Assembly: GCA_964532515.1 (NCBI GenBank)
Contig: CAZHKH010000006.1
Span: 1 to 35,206 of the forward strand
From: TMED161 sp964532515
Lineage (GTDB): Bacteria; Fidelibacterota; Marinisomatia; SCGC-AAA003-L08; D37C17
DNA: 35,206 bases
Direction of reading: 5' to 3'
Part shown: positions 1 through 9,431 of the stretch, piece after piece
How the letters are laid out: every line of letters begins with the position of its first letter
How positions within the stretch are numbered: the first letter of the stretch is position 1
The notes under the pieces: generated by a model
Told to the model about the DNA's origin: nothing
Seen by the model: only the letters and a program-made list of their open reading frames with translations
Databases searched by the model: none
Position numbers and translations under genes: made by a program

Positions 1-8
1 TTACAATT

Positions 9-3000
9 GTGTCGCTATTACATAATATAATAAAACCTTTACGCGATAGAGGGAGTGTGTTTGTTGTATTCTTATTTCTCTGCATACTGAATGCCGATCA
101 GGATTCTTACATCTTATTTAAGCATGCGACTAAACACCATTCTTTTCTACCCGATATGATAACACTGGCTGATGAAAGACCACAATCATTAGTTTTTTAT
201 TCTATTGATGAAACCTGGAATCATCATCATTTCAAATTTTATAATAAAGTGACAACAATAAAAGAGATTAAAGAACTTAGTCTAATAGATGGAGTTTTTA
301 TCCATTCCATAAGGTATAGACCTAAAAAATCTGAAGAAATTACAGATTATTATGATTTAGCTACTCCTTTAGTTATGAGCATTGATGATTATAGAGATTA
401 TTATTTAGAAAAAAACATGTATTATATTTTTAGAGAAAAAATCATTAAATCAATAACAAAGATGCGTGATATGGACTCAGGAGCTGGTAGGGCAATTACG
501 CTTGTTAGCAAGGAGATAGGTGGAAGTGAAGTTGCATTAAAGATAGATGGAAATATAAATATTAGCGGCCAGATAATTTTTGAAGATAAAGAGCTGGTAG
601 GCATTAATAAAAAACAGAATAAGAGTTGGGATTTAGATATTGAACAAACCCAAAGATTTAATATTGAAGGTACAATTGGAGATAGAGTAAGTATAAAGGC
701 ACATCAAGACTCAGAAGCAGATTTTTCTTTTGAAAATGATCTTAATATTACATATCAGGGAAAGAAGAATGATATATTAAAGAAAGTTGAAGCTGGAAAT
801 ATTGGGTTGCAGCTACCTTCTTCTCAGCTTGTAAATGTTGGAAGCGGTAGCAGTGAGGGTTTATTTGGTATTAAAATGGTGCAACAGCTAGGCCCACTTG
901 CAATTCAATCAATTATTTCAAGGGAGCAAGTGAAAAAATCAACAAAATCATCTTCACTTGAATCATCAGAAGGAAATTATATTAATGCATATAATTTTAT
1001 TAAAGATAGGTATTATTTTATTGATGAATATTTTAAGACTGAATATTACCCCTTAGATTCACTTAATAAACATACTTTTATTCCATACTATACAATAATA
1101 GAGCATGAAATTTGGAAAATGATTGATCCTCATAATGAAACAATCCAAGGAGATAAGGTTGAGGGTACGGCAAGAGTTAATCCAATCTCACATAATTCAA
1201 ATACAGATTATGAATTAGCGACTTGGGTTAAATTGCAGGAAGATCTCCCAAATGATTCAGAAATTGGTGATTATGAAATAGATAGATTATTAGGAACAAT
1301 TCGATTTAATAATATAAAGAGTGAAGATATAATAGGAATTTCATATAAAATTGGTAAATATGTGTTATCTAGTGATGGAACTGGTGGATATGAATATGTA
1401 GAATTTGAAGGTGATGACGACCCTGCAATACAAGAGGTCATTTCATATTTTAATCAAATGGATAATTCAATAACATCTGATCTAATATTAGATAATGGTA
1501 CAACATTAAAAAGTGACTGCGAAACAGAAGATTGTAGTATTACACTAAAGTTAATAAAGGCAACAAATAAAGTTTCTGATTCTAGCTCTCCAACTTGGGA
1601 TTTAATGTTTAAAAATGTCTATAGCATGGGTTCCTCTGATATTTCTTTAGATGGAATGGAATTTGATATTATATATATTGGAGGAAATTTAGAAGAGCAA
1701 ACCCATAGTGAAATTTCTAATGCTTCCTTTATAAAAATATTTGGATTAGATCGATTTGATCAGAATGGAAACAAAGGTTCCGATGGAAAAATTGATTATA
1801 TCAATTCTAATATACTAAATACATATAAAGGTGAATTATTTTTCCCTACCTATCTTCCTTTTTCATTTGATCCTAATGGAAGAATAAATACTCAAGGAGA
1901 TCCCATTATTGGAGATTCATTATCATTCTGGGGGACATACTGGGATAATAGCGATTCAGTATTTTATGATGATTTAGAAGAATACTTGCCAGAATTAAAT
2001 GATAATAATAATAATTTTTCAGATGGAGATGATGATGGTCCAGCAATGTATTATGAATTACTTGGTTCTACTCAGATAATGAGTGAGCATAAATTTCAAT
2101 TAAGGGTTAAGCATTCAAAATCACAGAGAAGTTCAACATATAGTTTAGGTTTTATGATTGTTGAGGGTAGTGAGGAAGTTAGATTAAATGGGACAAAATT
2201 AACGAAGGGTGTTGACTATACTATTGATTATTTTTCTGGTACTTTAAATATTATAAATCCCATGGCATTAGACCCTACCGCTAATATTGAAATTAGTTAT
2301 GAAGAGAATGAGCTGGTTTCTTTTGATCAAAAATTACTTGCTGGAATTCATATGAAATTAGATTTTTCAGATAATGATTATTTGAGTGGAGGAGCATACT
2401 ATTACAATCAATCTATTGTTGATTCAAAGGTTGAGGTGGGATATGAGCCAATGAGAAATTTTTTATGGAATATAGGTGGAAAATTTGACAAGGATATTGA
2501 CTTTTTAACAAAAATAACAGATATGATTCCACTCATTGAAGCTGATAAAAAATCTTCAGTTCATATTGAAGCAGAATTTGCAAAGGTATATCCAAATCCA
2601 AATCCTCTTGGTCAAGCCTTTTTAGATGACTTTGAGGCATCAAAACGAACATCTGCTCCTAGCATCCTTCAAAATAAATGGAAGCAAAGTTCAGTTCCAT
2701 TGCAACCATTAAATACAGGAACTTCAAATGATGGATTTAATATAGGAAATGAAGGGATGGCAGCAGATGAAGAAGGTTGGCCTATTAATATAATTAATAG
2801 AAATTTTCTTTATTGGTACAACCCATATGATGATTGGTTGACCTCTTCAATTTGGCCAAACATACAAACTTCAAATAGAGCTCAAAACACAACAACAAAA
2901 ACATTATGGATGGGAACTGAAGAAAATTGGAGCTCTGATAGCTGGGCTGGAATTAGTACAGCATTATATCCAAGTGATTACAATCAAGAGAGAAGTAAAT

Positions 3001-4442
3001 ATCTTGATATTTGGTTATATACAGATGAGATTCAAGATTCATCTATGCAGCTAAATATAGACATTGGATATATTAGTGAAGATATGAACAATGATAATAT
3101 TCTAAACTCTGAAGATCAGGCCATATTCGGAAATATAGGTAATAATATTTTGGATGATGGAGAAGATGTAGGCTATGATGGTTGCACAGATTTATATGAA
3201 AATGGAAAGGGAGGATGCTTATCTGCATCTGAAGGAACATTCACGAGTATTTGTGATAGTGTAAATAATTATTATACAGATAGTTTAGGATATTATACTC
3301 AGATTCTTCCTGATCTTAATATAAATCATCTACTTTGCAATCAATTAGATATAGATTCTGATGGAAGTCACATAGATCCAAATCAGGATAATTTTTCATA
3401 TAACGAGGGTACTGATAACTATAAAAATATAAATGGCTCAGAAGGAAATGGTGATGTTCAAGGTTATGTTTATCCTGACACAGAAGATTTAGATGGAGAT
3501 TATCTCCAAGATTTCAATAATGACTATTTTACATATAGGATAAAACCATTAATTGATACTCCTTCAGATTTCACTCAGCATTCAAATGGAGATTCAACGG
3601 GGTGGAAATTATTTAGAATAAATTTATCTGACTTTAATCGAATTCTTCCTCAAGAATCTAGCAATGTGGATTGGAGTGATGTTCGAATGATGCGTCTTTG
3701 GATTCAGGGTGAGGGACAAAATTTATTAGGAATTGCAAAAATAGAAATAGTTGGTAGTCAATGGGAAGAAATTGGTGAAACGAGCATTGATAGTCTTGAT
3801 TATGTAGAGGCATATCAGATTAATCCTGAATTTTCTATTAGTGTAATAAATAGCGATGAAAATTCAGATTATACATCACCAGAAGGGGTAGAAGGAGAAT
3901 ATGATGAATATAATCAGATTACCCTTAAGGAACAGTCTCTAGTTATGGATTTTGATGACAGTGGAATTTCACCTGGCAATGCTATTAATATCAAAAAAGT
4001 ATTGACATATATGTCAAATGACAATAAAGATAACTTTTTTGCATATGAAAAATTAAAAATGTTTATTAATGGTCAACCATCCTATGGCGATATTTGGAAT
4101 GAAGATTCAACTCAAAAAGTAAATCTTATTTTTAGATTGGGAAAAGAAGATGAATATTATGAATTAAGGCAGCCTATTTATCAGGACTGGGATGAAAAAA
4201 ATCATATAGATATAGATATAGATTTATTAACTAAGAAAAAATTAGATATTGAATCTTTTGATACATTCTTTGATTTTGGAATTGATAGTGTGCAAAGTAA
4301 GTTTGAAGATGGATGTGGAGGTGAAATAATTGACAATGAAGCATATGCTAGTATTCTTGAAAAAATTTATATTCAGTTAGTAGATGATCCAATATATTCA
4401 TGTTCAGATATCAATTCTGATATAAGCTCTGATTGCGAAGAA
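9..4442 (+). CDS. sprA: SprA/Sov T9SS outer-membrane translocon, N-terminal part (up to assembly gap)
   Basis: This is the first 1478 codons of the giant T9SS translocon, which forms the outer-membrane channel for folded cargo. SprA-type signatures are visible: GAGRAITLVSKEIGG near residue 158, PNPNPLGQAFLDDFEAS near 860, and an Asp-rich YPDTEDLDGD segment near 1155 followed by NDYF. With the part after the gap the protein is about 2,365 residues plus the gap, the usual SprA size. The start is uncertain. GTG at 9 gives an n-region (KPLRDR), a hydrophobic core and a likely cleavage at LNA/DQ. A GTG at 57 has AGAGGGA only 2 nt upstream and would lose the basic n-region. The frame is open to the window edge, so the gene could begin further upstream. 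It heads a run of co-directional genes. The identity is confident. Confidence 0.9.
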
Positions 4443-4452
4443 NNNNNNNNNN
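4443..4452. other. assembly gap (10 Ns) inside sprA
   Basis: Ten Ns interrupt sprA. The upstream reading frame has a codon boundary at 4440-4442 and the downstream frame resumes at 4454. One intact gene therefore needs a true gap length equal to 2 modulo 3, not 10. Ten is probably a placeholder size, so the apparent frameshift should not be read as a mutation. The gap falls in an Asp/Asn/Cys-rich insertion, which may have been hard to assemble. Confidence 0.97.
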
Positions 4453-4453
4453 A

Positions 4454-7114
4454 TTCACTACCGTTTGGGATGATATCCCTTCTGGAATAATTGATTATAA
4501 TTATAATAATTTTCCATCAGATATTGATTCACTTATAGTTCTTTGTGGCCCTGGGAGTGAGTATTGGGAAGAAAATTCCACGATATTTGATCCTAATGGT
4601 GATGATTTTAGTGATACGAATGAAGAGGGTCTTGAAAATAACAATCAATATGATTTGGGAGAGAATTTTGAAGATACAAATCAAGATGGACTTTATAGCT
4701 CACCACCTAGTAATTACAATGAAGAGCTTGATTTATATAGCTGGACAGACAATATTGAAACATTATGTGGAAATTGTTCCGAATTTATAATTAAGGGTGA
4801 GCCAGCAATTAATAGGATTGAGCATATTATGGTAGGAGTTGCAAATGAAACAGGTAGTGAAATTTATGGACAAATCTATTTAAATGAATTACGTTTTACA
4901 GGCGTTAAAAAAGATGAAGGGCAGGCGTTTAGATTTTTAGGGAAAGTAAATTTTTCTGATTTAGCAGTTTTTGAATCTCAATATAAATTTGAAGAGGCTG
5001 ATTTTCATAGATTACAAGAAAGATTAGGAGAGGGCAATACTTCTGAAATATTTTCGTTTTCATCATCTTTTAAAGTTGGCAGATTTTTCCCTGCTAGTTG
5101 GGGAATTAGTATTCCATTTAATTTTAGTTACTCATCTCAAAATAGTACCCCTAAATATTATCCCTATCAACCGGATGTATTAACAGGCTCATTTATTGAT
5201 GCGCCTGATGAAATAAAGAGTTTAAATAAAACAACTGGTTTTAGTACTTCATTTAACAAAAGTACTAGATCAAAAAATTGGTTAATAAAAAACACAATAG
5301 ATAAGGTTTCTTTAAATTATTCAATAATCAATAGAGATAATTCAACTGTTACAATTTTAAATGATTTATCAGTGGATCAAGACTTTGGTTTTGATTATCA
5401 ATATAATTTTTCAAGTGATAATTATGCAATGCCTTTCAAAGAATCATCTTTTATTAATAAAATTTTTACTAACACTCCAATAATTAAATTTTTCACAAAA
5501 CCTCTTATGGAAAAAATTCAAGATACTAAAATTTATTACACCCCCAACAAATTTTCTACAATCATGGCTATTTCTGAACACGATCAGCTGAAAATAATGA
5601 GACAAGGTCTTGATTCAACTCAGACATATAGTTTAGATATGAACAGGAAATTAACAGTTAATCATAAGGTATTTGATAATTTACAAACTAATTATTCAAT
5701 AAATGTTGGTAGCGATCTTTATCATGAGATGGAGATGGATGGATTAGAAAAACAAGATTTGGTTATGGATTTAAATCCAGGATTGATAGAAAATATTTCT
5801 CAAAGTTTTTCAGGGACCTATGTTCCGGAATTATTTTTTTGGCTTAAACCACAATTCAAATATCAACCATCGTATACATGGACTTTAGGGAATCCTAGCG
5901 ATGAGGTGCAAACAAGCACAATTAAAAATACTTCAAATTTTGAAACACAGTTTGATATTGTTCCAAAGGAAATTATTGAGATATTTTATAAACCAGATTC
6001 TGGAAGTAGTAAAAAACAATCTTCAAACAGAAGGGGAAGACGATCCAATTCTAATAATAAAAATCAAAAAGAACCAATTTTTAAAGATATAGAAAATCCA
6101 TTTATCAAATCTATTTTTAATTCATTTCATGGGATTATGAGCAAGTTTTCTAAGATACAATTTGATTACGATCTATCTCAGACACATAATCATAGTAATA
6201 TTTTAGCTGATCAGTTTATTGATTATTATTTTAGATTAGGTATTAATGACACACCAAATTCAATATTATATAGCAATGAAGAGGGACAGCTAGGATCATT
6301 CTCTCATTCATATAATCATACATATAAAATAAAAATACCAAGTGTTAGTTTGATTCCATCTATTTCATTGACTGGTTTAGAATTTAAATCAGATAATACA
6401 GATAATATTCAGTCAACAGGAATTCCTTCTTCAAATAATCTTATAAGTTATTATCCTTTTCCATGGGAAGTATATGGAGATAAAGGTTTATTCCTTCCTT
6501 CATGGGGGCTAACATGGTCAGGATTAGAAAAAATTGATTTTATAAAAGATAAGTTTAAATCATTTAAATTTTCTCATAATGCAAAAGGACAGAAAAATTC
6601 TACATACCAGAATAATGAATTATTAAAAACTGATTATTCATTATTGTTTTCACCACTATTGAAATTAACAGCAAGGTCTAAAGGTAAAAACCCTGTTGAT
6701 TTTGAAATAGGATCAAAATATAAGCTAGATATTTTTTCAGAAGGGAGTTCTGTTGAGCATGATATTAATACTGAATTCTGGGGAAAAGTTGAATATAGTA
6801 GAACAGCAGGGATGTATATACCCCTTCCATTTTTAAGAGATCTTGATTTAAAAAATACAGTAAGTTTTTCCTTTAGTGCAGACTTTGATCTTTCAAGAAA
6901 ATTAGTAGGTTATCAGCAAATCAGCAGTATATCTGAATTAAGTCTTGATGATAGCTCAAGTAAGTTGAGTTTTACTCCTAAAATGAGCTATCAGTTTTCT
7001 CAGTGGGTCAGTGGAAATATATTTTTTAAATATATATTATCTGATGATATTAATACAGGAGAAAGAGTAGAAAGAGATTTTGGATTTAATCTAACCATTC
7101 AAATTAGGGGTTAA
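4454..7114 (+). CDS. sprA: SprA/Sov T9SS outer-membrane translocon, C-terminal part (after assembly gap)
   Basis: These 886 codons continue sprA after the N run. The segment after the gap is an acidic, metal-binding-like insertion (for example DPNGDDFSDTNEEG and DTNQDG). It is followed by the SprA-type LNELRFTGV motif near residue 144 of this piece, then long alternating beta-strand segments of the barrel ending in FGFNLTIQIRG. A basic, Ser/Asn-rich stretch (KKQSSNRRGRRSNSNNKNQK) lies near nucleotide 6010. No credible start of its own is present: a TTG at 4433 lies upstream of the gap in the wrong frame for the upstream part. I therefore treat it as the same gene as 9-4442. The next gene begins 4 nt after the stop. 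Confidence 0.9.
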   Translation, partial: FTTVWDDIPSGIIDYNYNNFPSDIDSLIVLCGPGSEYWEENSTIFDPNGDDFSDTNEEGLENNNQYDLGENFEDTNQDGLYSSPPSNYNEELDLYSWTDNIETLCGNCSEFIIKGEPAINRIEHIMVGVANETGSEIYGQIYLNELRFTGVKKDEGQAFRFLGKVNFSDLAVFESQYKFEEADFHRLQERLGEGNTSEIFSFSSSFKVGRFFPASWGISIPFNFSYSSQNSTPKYYPYQPDVLTGSFIDAPDEIKSLNKTTGFSTSFNKSTRSKNWLIKNTIDKVSLNYSIINRDNSTVTILNDLSVDQDFGFDYQYNFSSDNYAMPFKESSFINKIFTNTPIIKFFTKPLMEKIQDTKIYYTPNKFSTIMAISEHDQLKIMRQGLDSTQTYSLDMNRKLTVNHKVFDNLQTNYSINVGSDLYHEMEMDGLEKQDLVMDLNPGLIENISQSFSGTYVPELFFWLKPQFKYQPSYTWTLGNPSDEVQTSTIKNTSNFETQFDIVPKEIIEIFYKPDSGSSKKQSSNRRGRRSNSNNKNQKEPIFKDIENPFIKSIFNSFHGIMSKFSKIQFDYDLSQTHNHSNILADQFIDYYFRLGINDTPNSILYSNEEGQLGSFSHSYNHTYKIKIPSVSLIPSISLTGLEFKSDNTDNIQSTGIPSSNNLISYYPFPWEVYGDKGLFLPSWGLTWSGLEKIDFIKDKFKSFKFSHNAKGQKNSTYQNNELLKTDYSLLFSPLLKLTARSKGKNPVDFEIGSKYKLDIFSEGSSVEHDINTEFWGKVEYSRTAGMYIPLPFLRDLDLKNTVSFSFSADFDLSRKLVGYQQISSISELSLDDSSSKLSFTPKMSYQFSQWVSGNIFFKYILSDDINTGERVERDFGFNLTIQIRG
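7106..7110 (+). promoter_or_regulatory. ribosome binding site AGGGG deciding the TTG start at 7119
   Basis: AGGGG lies 8 nt before TTG 7119, inside the last codons of sprA. It supports a TTG start for the M28/glutaminyl-cyclase gene, which has no nearby ATG. It also implies translation directly after sprA termination. Confidence 0.6.
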
Positions 7115-7118
7115 AATT

Positions 7119-8024
7119 TTGATTATTATATTTTTATTATTAATTACTTTTTCATACAGTCAAGAAGCTGTCTATTTTGATGGTTCAAGAGCTATGGAGC
7201 ATTTAGAGTATCAATGTAGTTTTGGTCCAAGATTTCCAGGGAGTAAAGGTCATGATGATTTTGCTGATTCATTAAAAGTATTTCTAGATAGATTAGTTGA
7301 AATGAATTTAGTTTATAAAGATTCAATTTTATCTCCAATTAGTAATAGGTATGTAGAAATAACTAATTTTCATGTTCGATTTAATCCACGGTCATCTAAT
7401 AGAATATTATTTCTTGCTCATTGGGACACGCGAGAATTCGCAGATAAAGATAATGATATTAATTCTAGATTTGATCCAGTGATTGGAGCTAACGATGGAG
7501 CTAGTGGGACTGCTATTTTAATGACTCTAGCTGAAATGCTATCACAAAACCCTCCTGTTAATATAGGTGTGGATCTTTTATTCTTAGATGGTGAAGATAT
7601 GGGGATCTATGGAGATTCTGAGACTTGGGCATTAGGAGCTAAATCTTTTTCTGAAAAACTAAAAAAACCATTCCCTAAATATGCAGTATGTTTAGATATG
7701 GTTGGGGATAAACAGCAGGAATTTTTAATAGAAGGATTTTCATATAGATACGCACCAGATATTGTTAGAAAAGTATGGTCTTTAGCAAATAATTTAGGCT
7801 ATACACAGTTCAAATATTCCTTGGGACAACAAATAATAGATGATCATTATGTATTATTTAAAAATACAGGAATTCCATCAATTGATATTATAGATTTCCA
7901 ATATCCAAATAGTTTAGAAAACTATTGGCATACAACTCAAGATACTCCAGATAAATGCTCTAAAGAAAGTTTAGAAGCAGTTGGCACTGTAATCTCAACT
8001 TTAATTTATAATGAGGATAAATAA
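7119..8024 (+). CDS. secreted M28-family glutaminyl-peptide cyclotransferase-like enzyme
   Basis: 301 aa. Probable reaction: cyclisation of N-terminal Gln to pyroglutamate on exported proteins, in the periplasm. M28-type zinc-site residues are visible: HWDTR (His101), NDGASG (Asp126), DGED (Glu159) and YWHTTQDT (His271). The DGED segment followed by YGDSETWALGAKSF, and the DDHYVLF..GIPSIDII segment, match glutaminyl cyclases better than aminopeptidases. The signal peptide is hydrophobic but lacks a basic n-region; likely cleavage is SYS/QEAV, so the enzyme itself would carry Gln at +1. It starts with TTG, 4 nt after sprA, and prmA follows 2 nt after its stop. Placement next to sprA fits a role in maturing secreted proteins. 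A generic M28 aminopeptidase is the alternative. Confidence 0.85.
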   Translation: MIIIFLLLITFSYSQEAVYFDGSRAMEHLEYQCSFGPRFPGSKGHDDFADSLKVFLDRLVEMNLVYKDSILSPISNRYVEITNFHVRFNPRSSNRILFLAHWDTREFADKDNDINSRFDPVIGANDGASGTAILMTLAEMLSQNPPVNIGVDLLFLDGEDMGIYGDSETWALGAKSFSEKLKKPFPKYAVCLDMVGDKQQEFLIEGFSYRYAPDIVRKVWSLANNLGYTQFKYSLGQQIIDDHYVLFKNTGIPSIDIIDFQYPNSLENYWHTTQDTPDKCSKESLEAVGTVISTLIYNEDK

Positions 8025-8026
8025 TT

Positions 8027-8851
8027 ATGAATGAATTCTGGGATGTTTTAGAAATCGATGGTGATATGGACGAAGCACAAATATTGTTTGCTCATATAAA
8101 AGATTATGCTTTAGGTAGCATAGAAGAAGATGAAAAAATCAAAGTTTATACAACAAAGAACTCAAAAAATAAAATTAATGTGTTAATTAATAATTTAAAT
8201 TTTAATAATAATCTTCATTTAAGTTGGGATACTATCAAAAATGAAAATTGGCATTTAATGTGGAAAAAATATTTTACGCCAGTAGAAATTAATAATACGA
8301 TTGAAATATTGCCCGATTGGGATTACGATAAGGGCTCACATAAAGATAAAATTTATATAAGACCTGGGATGTCATTTGGTACTGGACATCATGAAACAAC
8401 GTATTTAATGATACAGGCATTGGTAGAATATAGTAAAAAATTAACTTCTCTTTTAGATCTTGGTTCAGGAAGTGGGATACTAAGTATTGCAGGAGAAAAA
8501 TTGGGTTATAAAAATATTCATTCAGTAGAATTTGATTTAGAATGCAAAGATGATTTTAAATTTAATGTAAATATGAATGCTTGCGGTGAAAATATTAATA
8601 TTGCTTGGATTGATGTTTTAGAATGGAAGAATTTTAATTTTGATATAATTTTAGCAAATATTGAAAAGAACATAATAAAAAAAATTATTACAAATGTAAA
8701 GAAAACTGATGCTAGATTTATTTTTTCAGGATTATTAAAAGAAGATGAAGAGGAAATGAGAAATTATTTATCAAATAATAACTTTGTAATAGAAGAAATT
8801 ACTTCAAAAAATGAATGGATAGCCATCGATTGTAAAAAAAATGAGAATTAA
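8027..8851 (+). CDS. prmA: ribosomal protein L11 methyltransferase
   Basis: 274 aa, cytoplasmic, SAM-dependent methyltransferase that trimethylates ribosomal protein L11. Family motifs are clear: the PrmA-specific GMSFGTGHHETT near residue 113, the SAM-binding LDLGSGSGIL near 143, and ILANIEKN near 207 at the catalytic motif IV position. The N-terminal ferredoxin-like domain (WDVLEIDGDMDEAQ onward) is present, and the length is close to the usual 290. The ATG has GAGGA about 10 nt upstream. The next gene overlaps its end by 11 nt. A housekeeping gene between secretion genes suggests a co-transcribed unit rather than a shared function. Confidence 0.95.
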   Translation: MNEFWDVLEIDGDMDEAQILFAHIKDYALGSIEEDEKIKVYTTKNSKNKINVLINNLNFNNNLHLSWDTIKNENWHLMWKKYFTPVEINNTIEILPDWDYDKGSHKDKIYIRPGMSFGTGHHETTYLMIQALVEYSKKLTSLLDLGSGSGILSIAGEKLGYKNIHSVEFDLECKDDFKFNVNMNACGENINIAWIDVLEWKNFNFDIILANIEKNIIKKIITNVKKTDARFIFSGLLKEDEEEMRNYLSNNNFVIEEITSKNEWIAIDCKKNEN

Positions 8852-9431
8852 ATTATTTATCATAATATCAATTTTTATTTATTCTTGCACAGAAGATATC
8901 ACTATTGTTGATTCAAATATTAGCTATGCACCTGTAATTGAGTCTATTTCGATGGAGACTCTTCACATTTTATCTCAAACAGATACAACGTTTTTAGAAA
9001 TTAATTTATTTATTTCTGATCAGAATGGATTTAGTGACATTCAAAATGTTATTTATTATGTTAAACGAGAAGGATTTTCTAATTTTACTCCAAATGATAT
9101 TGACTCATCATGTGTTTATAGCGGAATAATAACTGACAATGGGTATATAACAACAGATCAACCATTTTTATATAATTCAAGTTGTTCTGGAGATTATGAT
9201 TTAATTTTGGAGAAGGCATGTGAAGAATTAACATTAGAAGAGTGCGAAGACTCTAATGATTGCTCTACTAATAACACTGATAACTTCTTGTATTATACTT
9301 TCCAATCATTCAATCCATCTGATTATCCATACTGTGGTGACTTTGGTACTGTTAAATTTCAATTTCAAGTTACAGACAATAGTGGTTTGCAAGATTTATC
9401 CGAAGAGATAATAGTTGAGATAGAGCCATGA
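8841..9431 (+). CDS. putative lipoprotein, Asp/Cys-rich, unknown function
   Basis: 196 aa, not recognised. The N-terminus is a lipoprotein signal (MRIKLFIIISIFIYSC) with the modified Cys at residue 16, so it should be membrane-anchored. The body looks like a beta-sandwich: a DTTFLEINLFISDQNG segment and a C-terminal FQFQVTDNSGLQDLSEEI segment resemble cadherin- or Ig-like strands. Between them are several Cys within acidic stretches (EKACEELTLEECEDSNDC). It overlaps prmA by 11 nt, and its stop overlaps the next start (ATGA), indicating translational coupling with the propeller/T9SS protein downstream. A structural or adaptor role on the cell surface is only a guess. Confidence 0.75.
   Translation: MRIKLFIIISIFIYSCTEDITIVDSNISYAPVIESISMETLHILSQTDTTFLEINLFISDQNGFSDIQNVIYYVKREGFSNFTPNDIDSSCVYSGIITDNGYITTDQPFLYNSSCSGDYDLILEKACEELTLEECEDSNDCSTNNTDNFLYYTFQSFNPSDYPYCGDFGTVKFQFQVTDNSGLQDLSEEIIVEIEP

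Noticed and set aside
57..59. GTG at 57 as the sprA start, with AGAGGGA just upstream
   Set aside because: The spacing is only 2 nt and the resulting signal peptide would have no basic n-region. The GTG at 9, or a start outside the window, fits better.
4433..4490. Apparent frameshift and overlapping ORFs in sprA
   Set aside because: The frame change coincides exactly with the 10-N gap, whose true length is unknown. Both sides carry matching SprA sequence and the summed length is right for one gene.
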